DNA from: JBEHWX01 sp048498995
Lineage (GTDB): Bacteria; Bacteroidota; Ignavibacteria; OLB7
Direction: 5' to 3'
DNA length: 15,353 nucleotides
Assembly: GCA_048498995.1 (NCBI GenBank)
Contig: JBEHWX010000128.1
Span: forward strand, 1 to 15,353
Shown here piece after piece: positions 1 through 7,163 of the stretch. The notes under the pieces are model-generated. The model did no database searches. It saw only the letters and a program-made list of their open reading frames with translations, and was not told the DNA's origin. Each line of letters begins with the position of its first letter. Within the stretch, counting starts at the first letter, position 1. The translations under genes and the position numbers were made by a program.

Positions 1-1708
1 CCCCGCTGCCGGCTCCGGCGCCGTTGGCGCCGCCGGCCGTGGTCGGGGCTCCCGGCTGGGCCGTGGTCCCCTCGCCCGGCGCGTTGGCCGCGGCGGTCTC
101 GCCGGTCGCGGCCGAGCCGGCGACGGCGTTGCCGCTCCAGTAGCCGCGCACCAGATCGTACGAGGAGGCGGAGCCCTGGCCGTTGAGCGCCGAGACGAAC
201 TCCGTGGCGGTCTTGCCGCCGTAGAGCGGGGCGATCAGCGGCTGCATGATCGAGGCGGTGCCGTCGTAGGCGCGCACGTCACCCCACGACTCCAGGTAGT
301 GCGCCGCCGGCACGTGCCAGTGCGAAAGACGCGCGGTCTCGTCCTGATAGAGTCCGAAGTGGATCCGGGTCGGCACCTTGTCCATCTTCCGTCCGAACTG
401 AAGGTCCGACGGCGCGGAGTAGACCGGGTTGGCGTCGATCACGATCAGGGTATTGACCGTCCCCTGCTCCATCTCGCGGGCCAGCTCGGTGAGCTCGGCC
501 AGCTGGTTGGTCGGACGGGCCTCGACCGGCTCGACGTGGAACACGGTGGTTCCGACGTTGCCGAGCGCCTGATTGATCGCGTGGGCCAGAACATGGACGG
601 CCGGGGGCTGCGCCTCGCCGGCGACGACGATGCTGGCGCCGCGGCTTGCCTGCAGATCGCTCACCAGGGCGTTGATCCACTTGTCCGCGCTTCCCTGCGC
701 GCCGGACGCGACGCCGAGGGCGCCGGCGATCTGGCGGGCGATCGCTTCGACCTCCGACGGGCGGACGGCGCGACGATGGTCGGCCATGGCTCCGGTGAGG
801 GTCGGGGTCGACTCGACGGTGTAGAGTCGGTTCATCGACTTCTTGCCGGAGGCGACGCGGCGGCCATCGGCGAACTCGCGGGCATACCGGATGTGCCCCG
901 GCATGGAGTTGAGGAAGTCGGCGTCGAGCGAGACGACGACGTTGGCCTTGTCGAAGCGATAGATGGTATCGGCGTAGCCGCCGAAGGCCATGCGAGCTCC
1001 CTCGCGGGTATTGTCGCGTCCGACCGGCTCGTACTGATACCAGCGGGCGGCCGGGTAGGTGGCCAACAGCTGCTGGATCTGCTGGGCGAGGGTCGGCGAG
1101 GTAATGGTCTCGGTAAGGATGCGCAGACCGGCGCCGCGATTGGCCTTCCATCCGTTCTGCACGTCGGCCATGCCGGCGACGAAGGCATCGAAGGTGGAGA
1201 TCTCACCGCGGCGGATGACGGTCTGGGAGCGATCCGGATCGTAGAGCTCGAGGATCGACGCCTGCGCGTAGACATCGGTGGCACCGAGGCTGCCCGGATG
1301 ATTCGGGTTCCCCTCCAGCTTGGTCGGCCGGCCAAGATGGCTCTCGGCCAGCAGGCCGATGCCGTAGCCGGCGTGCTGCATCGCCGTGGCGAAGAAGAGG
1401 GGGCGTCCCGGGATGAACTGCTCCGGCATCTTCACGTAGGGGACGATCTTCTCCTCCGGCTGTCGGGTACAGGCCCCGATGCCGGCCAGCGCCATCGAGG
1501 CGCCCATCACCTTCATGAAGTTGCGCCGGCTGACCGGGTCGAGAAACTCGGTCGCACCCTGCGGGAACTCGCGGTCGAGCAGATCCTGAAACCCTTCGGT
1601 CTCGGAGAGCTCCTCGAGGCTCCGCCAATACTCTTTCCCTGTCGAGCCCGAGAGACGCTCGCGCACCGACGAGAGATCGAGTGATTCTGGTTTGCTATCT
1701 CCGGACAT
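1..1708 (-). CDS. actB: Alternative complex III subunit ActB, N-terminal part (molybdopterin-oxidoreductase-like), cut by the window edge
   Basis: The reading frame is open from the ATG at 1708 down to base 1, giving 569 residues. Residues 1-60 are the long N-terminal extension typical of the extended-Tat MoCo/4Fe4S protein family. They are followed by a twin-arginine segment (SRRNFMKVMGAS, Arg61-Arg62) and a short hydrophobic stretch ending at Cys80. Next comes the family-typical run with EEKIVPYV, FIPGRPLFFATAM and LEGNPNHPGS. In this family the protein is the large periplasmic-side subunit of the quinol:cytochrome c/HiPIP oxidoreductase. Its first half resembles molybdopterin oxidoreductases but binds no molybdenum; the Fe-S domain lies in the second half, which is outside the window. 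No CxxC cluster motif is visible here, as expected. The start overlaps the actA stop (TGATG), suggesting translational coupling. The last ~44 residues are Ala/Gly/Thr/Pro-rich low complexity. Cys80 could be a lipidation site, but the lipobox is weak. Confidence 0.9.
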   Translation of the reverse strand, partial: MSGDSKPESLDLSSVRERLSGSTGKEYWRSLEELSETEGFQDLLDREFPQGATEFLDPVSRRNFMKVMGASMALAGIGACTRQPEEKIVPYVKMPEQFIPGRPLFFATAMQHAGYGIGLLAESHLGRPTKLEGNPNHPGSLGATDVYAQASILELYDPDRSQTVIRRGEISTFDAFVAGMADVQNGWKANRGAGLRILTETITSPTLAQQIQQLLATYPAARWYQYEPVGRDNTREGARMAFGGYADTIYRFDKANVVVSLDADFLNSMPGHIRYAREFADGRRVASGKKSMNRLYTVESTPTLTGAMADHRRAVRPSEVEAIARQIAGALGVASGAQGSADKWINALVSDLQASRGASIVVAGEAQPPAVHVLAHAINQALGNVGTTVFHVEPVEARPTNQLAELTELAREMEQGTVNTLIVIDANPVYSAPSDLQFGRKMDKVPTRIHFGLYQDETARLSHWHVPAAHYLESWGDVRAYDGTASIMQPLIAPLYGGKTATEFVSALNGQGSASSYDLVRGYWSGNAVAGSAATGETAAANAPGEGTTAQPGAPTTAGGANGAGAGSG

Positions 1709-2370
1709 CATCGATGACATATGGAACAGTTGGTAAGCTGCCGAACGTTGACGTTGTACTCCTTGACGAGCTTCGGGCCGAGCTCGGCCTGCGTAACTCC
1801 CTCCGGGAGCTGATAGCCCATCTTGAAGACCTGGTCGCGCGGACGGATGTTCTTCTCGGGATGGCGATGGCAGTCGAGGCACCAGGCCATGTTCAGGGCG
1901 TTGGCGGCGTGCATCAGCGGCATCTTGTCGACGCGGCCGTGGCACGACTCGCAACCGATACCCTTGGCGACATGGATGCTGTGGTCGAAGTAGACGAAAT
2001 CGGGGAGGTCGTGGACGCGGGTCCACTTCATCGGCTTGCCGGTCCTGTAGCTCTCGCGAATCGGCTCGAGCATCGCGGCGTTCGTCCAGAGCTGCGAATG
2101 ACAGGTCATGCAGGTCTCCGTCGGCGGAATGCCGGCAACCGAGGACTTTTCGACGCTCGTGTGGCAGTATCGGCAGTCAAGCCCGAGCCCACCGACATGG
2201 TGGTCGTGGCTGAAGGGGACCGGCTGTTGCCGGGTCACCGTTTGCTGCGACACCCAGGGGGAGCGACTGATCTCACCCAACATCCAAAGCGAGCCTCCGA
2301 CCAGGAGGAGAAGGCCGAGAATCGTGACCTTCGCGATGGTATTGGTGCTAGGATGAAAAATCTGGGACAT
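1708..2370 (-). CDS. actA: Alternative complex III pentaheme cytochrome c subunit ActA
   Basis: The 220-residue protein has one N-terminal membrane segment (about residues 13-31) and then a periplasmic domain with five CxxCH heme c motifs: CRYCH (66-70), CMTCH (87-91), CESCH (140-144), CLDCH (154-158) and CSICH (215-219). The last motif lies one residue before the stop. Five hemes, an N-terminal anchor and position directly upstream of actB are the signature of ActA, which relays electrons from quinol oxidation toward cytochrome c or a HiPIP. The ATG at 2370 is supported by AAGGTG at 2377-2382, six bases upstream. The stop shares its final A with the actB ATG. The remaining act genes should follow to the left of the window. 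Confidence 0.93.
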   Translation of the reverse strand: MSQIFHPSTNTIAKVTILGLLLLVGGSLWMLGEISRSPWVSQQTVTRQQPVPFSHDHHVGGLGLDCRYCHTSVEKSSVAGIPPTETCMTCHSQLWTNAAMLEPIRESYRTGKPMKWTRVHDLPDFVYFDHSIHVAKGIGCESCHGRVDKMPLMHAANALNMAWCLDCHRHPEKNIRPRDQVFKMGYQLPEGVTQAELGPKLVKEYNVNVRQLTNCSICHR

Positions 2371-2466
2371 CGAGGCACCTTCGCTTCAACAGCGGTAGAT
2401 GTGTTTGTTCTCCGCGCCTCGGCGCGGTCGGCAGACAGTGCTACGGCCTGCCCTATCCGGGGATGG

Positions 2467-2700
2467 TTACGACGCTCCGGCCACCGGTCGGAAGCCATGC
2501 GCTTCCTCTGGTCCGGCCAGACCCCGGAAGCGGGACTCCCGGATCACGTCGGCTTTCAACAATCGGCAGTCAACTTGTCCGTCGTCGGACTTCACAAGCA
2601 TCGAAAAAACGTGTCGCGGCGAAACTTCGACAACGAAAACGCCGTTGGACGCCGTCAGCGCGCGGGCGCGCGACATGTCGGCATCATCCTGTTGCATCAT
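2467..2700 (-). CDS. Possible small hypothetical protein (77 aa)
   Basis: This minus-strand frame of 77 residues starts with two methionine codons and has a balanced composition. It contains an amphipathic, beta-like middle (GVFVVEVSPRHVFSMLVKS) rather than the Arg/Ala/Pro-rich text of the shadow frames nearby. A possible extended -10 element lies about 30 bases upstream. Against it: no clear ribosome binding site precedes the ATG, GC at third codon positions is lower than in the confident genes, and I recognise no family. It ends about 100 bases before actA, on the same strand. It could instead be part of the act leader with no coding role. Confidence 0.25.
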   Translation of the reverse strand: MMQQDDADMSRARALTASNGVFVVEVSPRHVFSMLVKSDDGQVDCRLLKADVIRESRFRGLAGPEEAHGFRPVAGAS

Positions 2701-2727
2701 CTCGGCAGACTCGATTGGAGGGCTGCA

Positions 2728-2736
2728 AACATAGCA
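2728..2736 (-). promoter_or_regulatory. Weak candidate extended -10 promoter element
   Basis: On the minus strand this reads TGCTATGTT, a TGn plus a TATGTT hexamer matching four of six positions of TATAAT. It lies in the AT-rich stretch upstream of the small ORF and of actA. No good -35 hexamer is found at 16-18 bases, so the assignment is tentative. A start near 2721 would give a leader of about 350 bases to actA. Confidence 0.2.
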
Positions 2737-2791
2737 TTCTGCCGTTCGAAAACATTGAAAATCTGATACTATCTCGACATGGTCTTATTAA

Positions 2792-2820
2792 GGGCGGCGC
2801 AAAAGTGTAGAGCGCCGTCC
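2792..2820. repeat. Inverted repeat (9-bp stem, 11-nt loop)
   Basis: The arms GGGCGGCGC (2792-2800) and GCGCCGTCC (2812-2820) pair over nine positions with one G-T wobble. On the minus strand the second arm is followed by TTAATAAG, which is only weakly T-rich. It could be a terminator for leftward transcription from the DUF1440-type gene, whose stop is about 390 bases away, or an operator ahead of the act operon. The sequence does not decide between these. Confidence 0.35.
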
Positions 2821-2949
2821 AAATCTGGTAATCCGAGTTGTATCGAAGCGTAACGTTGTGGGATTTTATTCCGTTTCACGGGTTTCTCCGGCCCGATTTC
2901 GCCGTCGGAGCCGCCGGCCGTCCCCCACGATCAACCGCCGCCGCCGTTA

Positions 2950-2985
2950 CCCCTCCCCCCGCTCTCCCCTTCCCCACCCCGCCCC
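2950..2985 (-). other. Putative G-quadruplex motif on the minus strand
   Basis: Read on the minus strand, this tract has six runs of four to six G (2985-2982, 2980-2977, 2975-2972, 2969-2966, 2960-2955, 2953-2950). The first four runs are separated by only 1, 1 and 2 bases. Four-tetrad runs with such short loops fit the strictest G-quadruplex pattern. It lies between the stop of the DUF1440-type gene (3211) and the act operon, on the strand that leftward RNA would carry. Confidence 0.6.
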
Positions 2986-3210
2986 GACCGGCATGCTCCC
3001 TCACGTTCATCCGTTTCTTCACTGACAGACTGACAGCCCTCCTGTCGTCGACGCCGAAGCCCAACGAGACAAGGTTGACCCATCCTCTCCGTATCGGAAC
3101 GGATACAACGACGATCGCGCGGCGACGGAGCCTGAGGGATGCTCCCCCACGCTTCCGCGCGCCGCGCGACGCGGTGTTTTCACGAGGTTATCCGTTGCGA
3201 CGTGGGCCGG

Positions 3211-3792
3211 TCAGACGGCGCGCGCCAGCAGTTTCGTGGCCGACGAGGTTGCCAGTCCGTAGGCCAGGTGGGCGCCGAGCCGGTTCAGATGCTGCCCCAC
3301 CGGCACCGAGCGGGGCCCGCCCTGGAGCCCGAGCATCGGCACGGCCACCTCGTCGCCGAGGAGCCAGATCCCGGTGCCGTAGAGGAGGCCGGCCGGAACC
3401 GCCCCCTTCCAGCTCTCCCCGGATCTGACCGCGCCGTAGAACGCCCCCATCACCACCCCGAAGGCATGGTGGATCACGTGGCCGAGCACCGTCTTGGTCT
3501 GCTCGTCCGGATCGCGGCCGGTGACGGCATGGTAGATCACGCGCCCGGCCGCCGCGGTGGACGATTCCCCCTCCCGGTAGTTCTTCCCGAGCGGGGAGAC
3601 CACGTCCCCCTCGTGCGAGCGCTCGTCGCCGCTGCCGCGATCGCCATCGCTCTGCTTGCCGCGCTCCTTCTCGCGTCGGCTGCCGAGGGCATCGGCGATC
3701 TTGAAATACGCCGTCATCGCGGCCATGCCGGCAACGCCGCCGGCCAGTCCGAGCAACAGCCCCGTTCCGGGATCGATCTGCTTGCGAGCCAT
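3211..3792 (-). CDS. Small membrane protein, probable DUF1440 (YagU-like) family
   Basis: The 193-residue protein has a Gly/Ala-rich membrane segment near residues 11-30. A strongly charged, Ser/Gly-rich linker follows (about 37-75), then a C-terminal half with hydrophobic stretches around 101-122, 131-146 and 178-192. The region with HVIHHAFGVVMGAFYGAV, LLYGTGIWLLGDEVAVP and HLAYGL resembles DUF1440/YagU-type inner-membrane proteins. The assignment is from memory of the family pattern. The ATG at 3792 is chosen because GGGGAGG lies eight bases upstream; the frame extends further upstream without a comparable site. It starts 92 bases after the end of the FAD/Fe-S gene and is probably the last gene of that operon. 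Function is unknown; E. coli YagU has been linked to acid resistance, which need not apply here. Confidence 0.75.
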   Translation of the reverse strand: MARKQIDPGTGLLLGLAGGVAGMAAMTAYFKIADALGSRREKERGKQSDGDRGSGDERSHEGDVVSPLGKNYREGESSTAAAGRVIYHAVTGRDPDEQTKTVLGHVIHHAFGVVMGAFYGAVRSGESWKGAVPAGLLYGTGIWLLGDEVAVPMLGLQGGPRSVPVGQHLNRLGAHLAYGLATSSATKLLARAV

Positions 3793-3884
3793 CCTTCCAT
3801 CCTCCCCTGTTGACGTGTCTTCCGAAACCCTCCCGACACCGATCCGATCTCCCGGCCGCCTCACCCCCCCGACCCGGCACATGC

Positions 3885-6800
3885 TCAGCGCGCCGTGTTG
3901 GTCCAGAGATCCTCCAGCACGTAGCGCTCGCTCAGGCCATGCTCGCGCGGAAGCCCGTCGAGCTCCATCCGGCGCGAGCTGATGGCGCGGCGTCCCCAGG
4001 CATAGAGAAGGCCGCCGGCCGCCACGGCCACGGCCGCCGCCACCAGCGGCACGAGGTTCGGGCCGGGGACGTGCGTCCGCTCCTGCTCGACCGGTATCGG
4101 TGCGTCGTTCTGCATCAGATTCTCCCGTTGCATTGCCAGTGCCAGAACCTCCGCCACATGCAGGGCCCGGCGCCCGGTCTCCTGCGCGATCTGCTCGCGA
4201 CAGCTGAAGCCGTCGGCCACGATCATCGTTTCCCGATCGGCGGCGCGCACCGCCGGAAGGAGCGCGCGGTTGCCCACGGCCACCGACAGATCGTAGTGCT
4301 CCCGCTCGAAGCCGAACGCGCCGGCCATGCCGCAGCATCCGGAGTCCGGGATGCTCACGTCGAGCTTCGTGGTCCTGAGCAGCGCCTCCTCGCCATCGAT
4401 CCCGGCGATCGCCCGGTGGTGGCAATGGCCATGGAGGATCGCGGCGCCGTCGAGCTCGCCGGCGCGGAAGTCCGGGGCGAATGTGGCAAGAAACTCCGAC
4501 AGCAGAAACGTCTGCCCGGCCAGACGCTTCGCCAGATCGTTGCCGTGCATCAGGTTCGGCAGCTCGTCGCGGAACACCGCGGCGCAGCTCGGCTCGAGCA
4601 CCACCACCGGCGTCCCGCGGAGGATCTCCGGCTCGAGCGCCGCCAGCACCCGCTCCAGCAGACCGAGAGCGAGGGTGAGAAGCCCAAAATAGGACAGCAG
4701 AGCCCGCCGGTCGGAACCGTCACGCTGAAGCCCGCCCCCTCCAGCACCGCGAGCGCGGCGCGCGGCGTCTCCGGCAGGAAATAGTTGTTGAACGTGTCGG
4801 CCCAGAGGATCACGCGCCTGGGCCGGTCATCCGCTTCCCCGGCGTCGCGCCCCGAAACGTCGTCACCTGGAGCGATGCCGGCCGGGCCCGCAAGCCGGGG
4901 GGCATTGCTCCGATGCCCGCGACGATCGAGCCACCGCGTGAAGGGCTCGTCGGCGAAGCGGGGCAGGCGACGATGCGGGTGGATGCCGGCGATCAGCCGC
5001 GCGATGGTGCGGAGCCCTGGAGCCTGCGTCAGGAAATTCGCCAGCCGCGGCGCGCGCGAGGCCAGGCGCGCCCAGAGATGGATAAGCCCCATGGCGTAGG
5101 CGCCGCGCGGCCGGAGCCGCCCCTCGTAGTAGTGCGAGAGGAACTCCGCCTTGTAGGTCGCCATGTCCACCTGGACCGGACACTCGCTCTTGCATCCCTT
5201 GCAGGCCAGGCAGAGGTCGAGCGCCTCGCGCACTTCCTCGCTCCGCCAGCCGTCGCGGATCGGATCCCCTTCGAGCATCTCGAAGAGGAGCCGCGCGCGC
5301 CCCCGAGTGGAGTGCTTCTCCTCGAGCGTCACCTGGTAGCTCGGGCACATCGTCCCCCCGTCGTGGCGGCGGCAGACGCCGGCGCCGACGCAGCGCTCGG
5401 CCGCGCGCGCGAAGCTGAAGCCGTCGCCCGAGAAGGAGAAATGCGTCGTCGGATCGGGCGGGCGATACGACGGGCCGAGGCGGAGATTGCTGTCGAGGCG
5501 ATAGGGCTCGACGAGCTTGCCGGGATTCATCTTCCACGCCGGGTCCCAGATCGCCTTGAACTCGCGGAACGCCTCGATCAGCTCCGGGCCGTACATCTCG
5601 ACCAGAAGCTCGCCGCGCGCCTGTCCGTCGCCATGCTCGCCGGAGAGTGAGCCGCCATGCGCCACGACCAGCGCCGCGGCCTCCTCGACGAAGGAGCGAT
5701 ACGCGCGTACACCTTCATCGGTCCGGAGCTCGAAGTCCAGTCGGGTATGGACGCAGCCGTCGCCGAAGTGTCCGTAGAGGGAGCCGTGGTAATCGTAGCG
5801 CTCCATCAACCGGCCGAACTCCCGCAGGTAGGGGCCGACCCGCTCGGGATCGACGGCGGCATCTTCCCACCCCTCATGGTTCTCCTTCTTCCCCGGCACG
5901 TGCGCGGTGGCGCCGAGCCCCTCCTCGCGGAGCCCCCAGATCAGCCGCTCCTGGGCCGGATCATCGAAGAGCTTCATCGTGGGGGGAGTGGCCCAGGTCT
6001 CGGCGGCGCGCATCAGCACGCGGGCCCGCTCGTCGGACTCCTCCTTGCTGGCGCCGCCGAACTCGGCGAGGATCCAGCCGTGGCCGGCCGGCATCAGATC
6101 GAGGTTTCTCGGGTGCAACCCCTTCAGCTTCATATCCTCGATGAACTCGCTGTCGAGCCCCTCCAGGCCGATCGCGCCGAAGCCGCGCGCCAGCGGAACA
6201 TGATCGGCGGCGGCGAAGATGTCGGGAAAGCCGAGCACCAGCAGGGAGCGCGCCGGCGGACTCTCCACCAGGCGAAGCTCCGCCTCGAGCACCGTCACGC
6301 AGGTCCCCTCGGAGCCGACGAGGGCGCGCGCCACGTTGAAGCCGTTCTCCGGCAGCAGGTCGATCAGGTTGTAGCCGGAGACACGACGCGGGATGCGCGG
6401 ATAGCGCTCGCGGATCAGATCGGCGTAGCGGTCACGCAGGTCGCGCAGCGCGCGATAGATCTCCGCGCGGCGCCCGCCGGCGGCGAGTATCCGATCGTAC
6501 TCCGCGTCGTCGGTCGGCCCCACCCACATCCGGAGCCCGTCGTGGGTGAGCACCTCCAGGCGCTCCACGTTGTCCGAGGTGCGGCCGGCCATCACCGAGT
6601 GGATGCCGCAGGAGTTGTTGCCGATCATCCCGCCGAGCGTGCAGCGGCTGTGCGTGGCCGGATCGGGACCGAAGGTGAGCCGGTGCTCCTCGGCCCGCGC
6701 GCGGAGCGTGTCGAGCACGGTCCCCGGCTGGACGTGGGCGCGCCGACGATCGGGATCGATCGAGAGGACGTCGTGCATGTACTTCGAGAAATCGATCAGC

Positions 6801-7120
6801 ACCGCCACGTTGCACGACTGTCCGGGAATCGACGTGCCGCCGCCGCGCGGGAGGATCGGCGCCCCGTGGCGACGGCAGATGGCGACGGCGCGCGCCACAT
6901 CCTCCTTGTCGCGCGGGAGCACCACGCCGATCGGCACCTGCCGGTAGTTCGAGGCGTCGGTCGAGTAGATGGCGCGGTCCCCCGGCGAGAAGCGGACTTC
7001 GCCGCGCACGTCGGCGCGCAGCTCCGCCTCCAGCCGGGGGATGTCGATATCCTCGGGCGTGAAATGATGATCCTCGGCCGCCGGGAGCACCGGCAGCCGG
7101 AGTGCGAGCAGATCTTCCAT
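3885..7120 (-). pseudogene. FAD/Fe-S 2-hydroxyacid (D-lactate/glycolate-type) dehydrogenase, frameshifted near 4693
   Basis: From the ATG at 7120 (GGAGA seven bases upstream) the frame encodes an FAD-binding type 4 domain (PRGGGTSIPG 91-100, GPDPATHSRC 151-160). An FAD-oxidase C-terminal domain follows (HFGDGCVHTR 451-460, SLSGEHGDGQ 491-500). Two ferredoxin-like cluster motifs come next: Cys577/Cys583/Cys592, and C637-x2-C-x2-C-x3-C647P. The CCG domain begins at Cys808-Cys809, where the frame breaks and runs to an unrelated stop at 4550. The rest of the domain continues in another frame down to 3885, with VVVLEPSCAAVFRDELPN, GHCHHRA, DSGCCGMAGAFG and DGFSCREQ. Intact relatives (about 1,000 aa, YdiJ/D-lactate dehydrogenase-like) oxidise 2-hydroxyacids and pass electrons onward. 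A ~75-residue tail with one membrane segment follows the usual C-terminus. All catalytic motifs are intact, so this is either a recent mutation or an assembly error. It starts 43 bases after the PoxB-like gene and is likely co-transcribed with it. Confidence 0.88.
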
Positions 7121-7163
7121 CGCGCGTTCTCCGTTGAGTTTCGAGATCGATCCGGGGTTCAGG

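Larger units (their letters stand above)
2371..3210. other. 840-bp gap upstream of the act operon
   Basis: No confident gene lies here. The stretch from about 2600 to 2880 is clearly more AT-rich than the rest of the window, which fits a promoter region for the leftward act operon. I found no convincing -35/-10 pair close to actA. The gap also holds a doubtful small minus-strand ORF, an inverted repeat at 2792-2820, a C-rich tract at 2950-2985, and a perfect tandem of two 8-bp units (ACTGACAG) at 3021-3036. These are listed separately where useful. Confidence 0.6.

Noticed and set aside
299..1684. A 461-codon open frame on the plus strand opposite actB
   Set aside because: It lies antisense to clear ActB coding sequence, its translation is His/Arg/Gly/Asp-rich with no domain, and it reflects the strong GC codon bias of the opposite strand.
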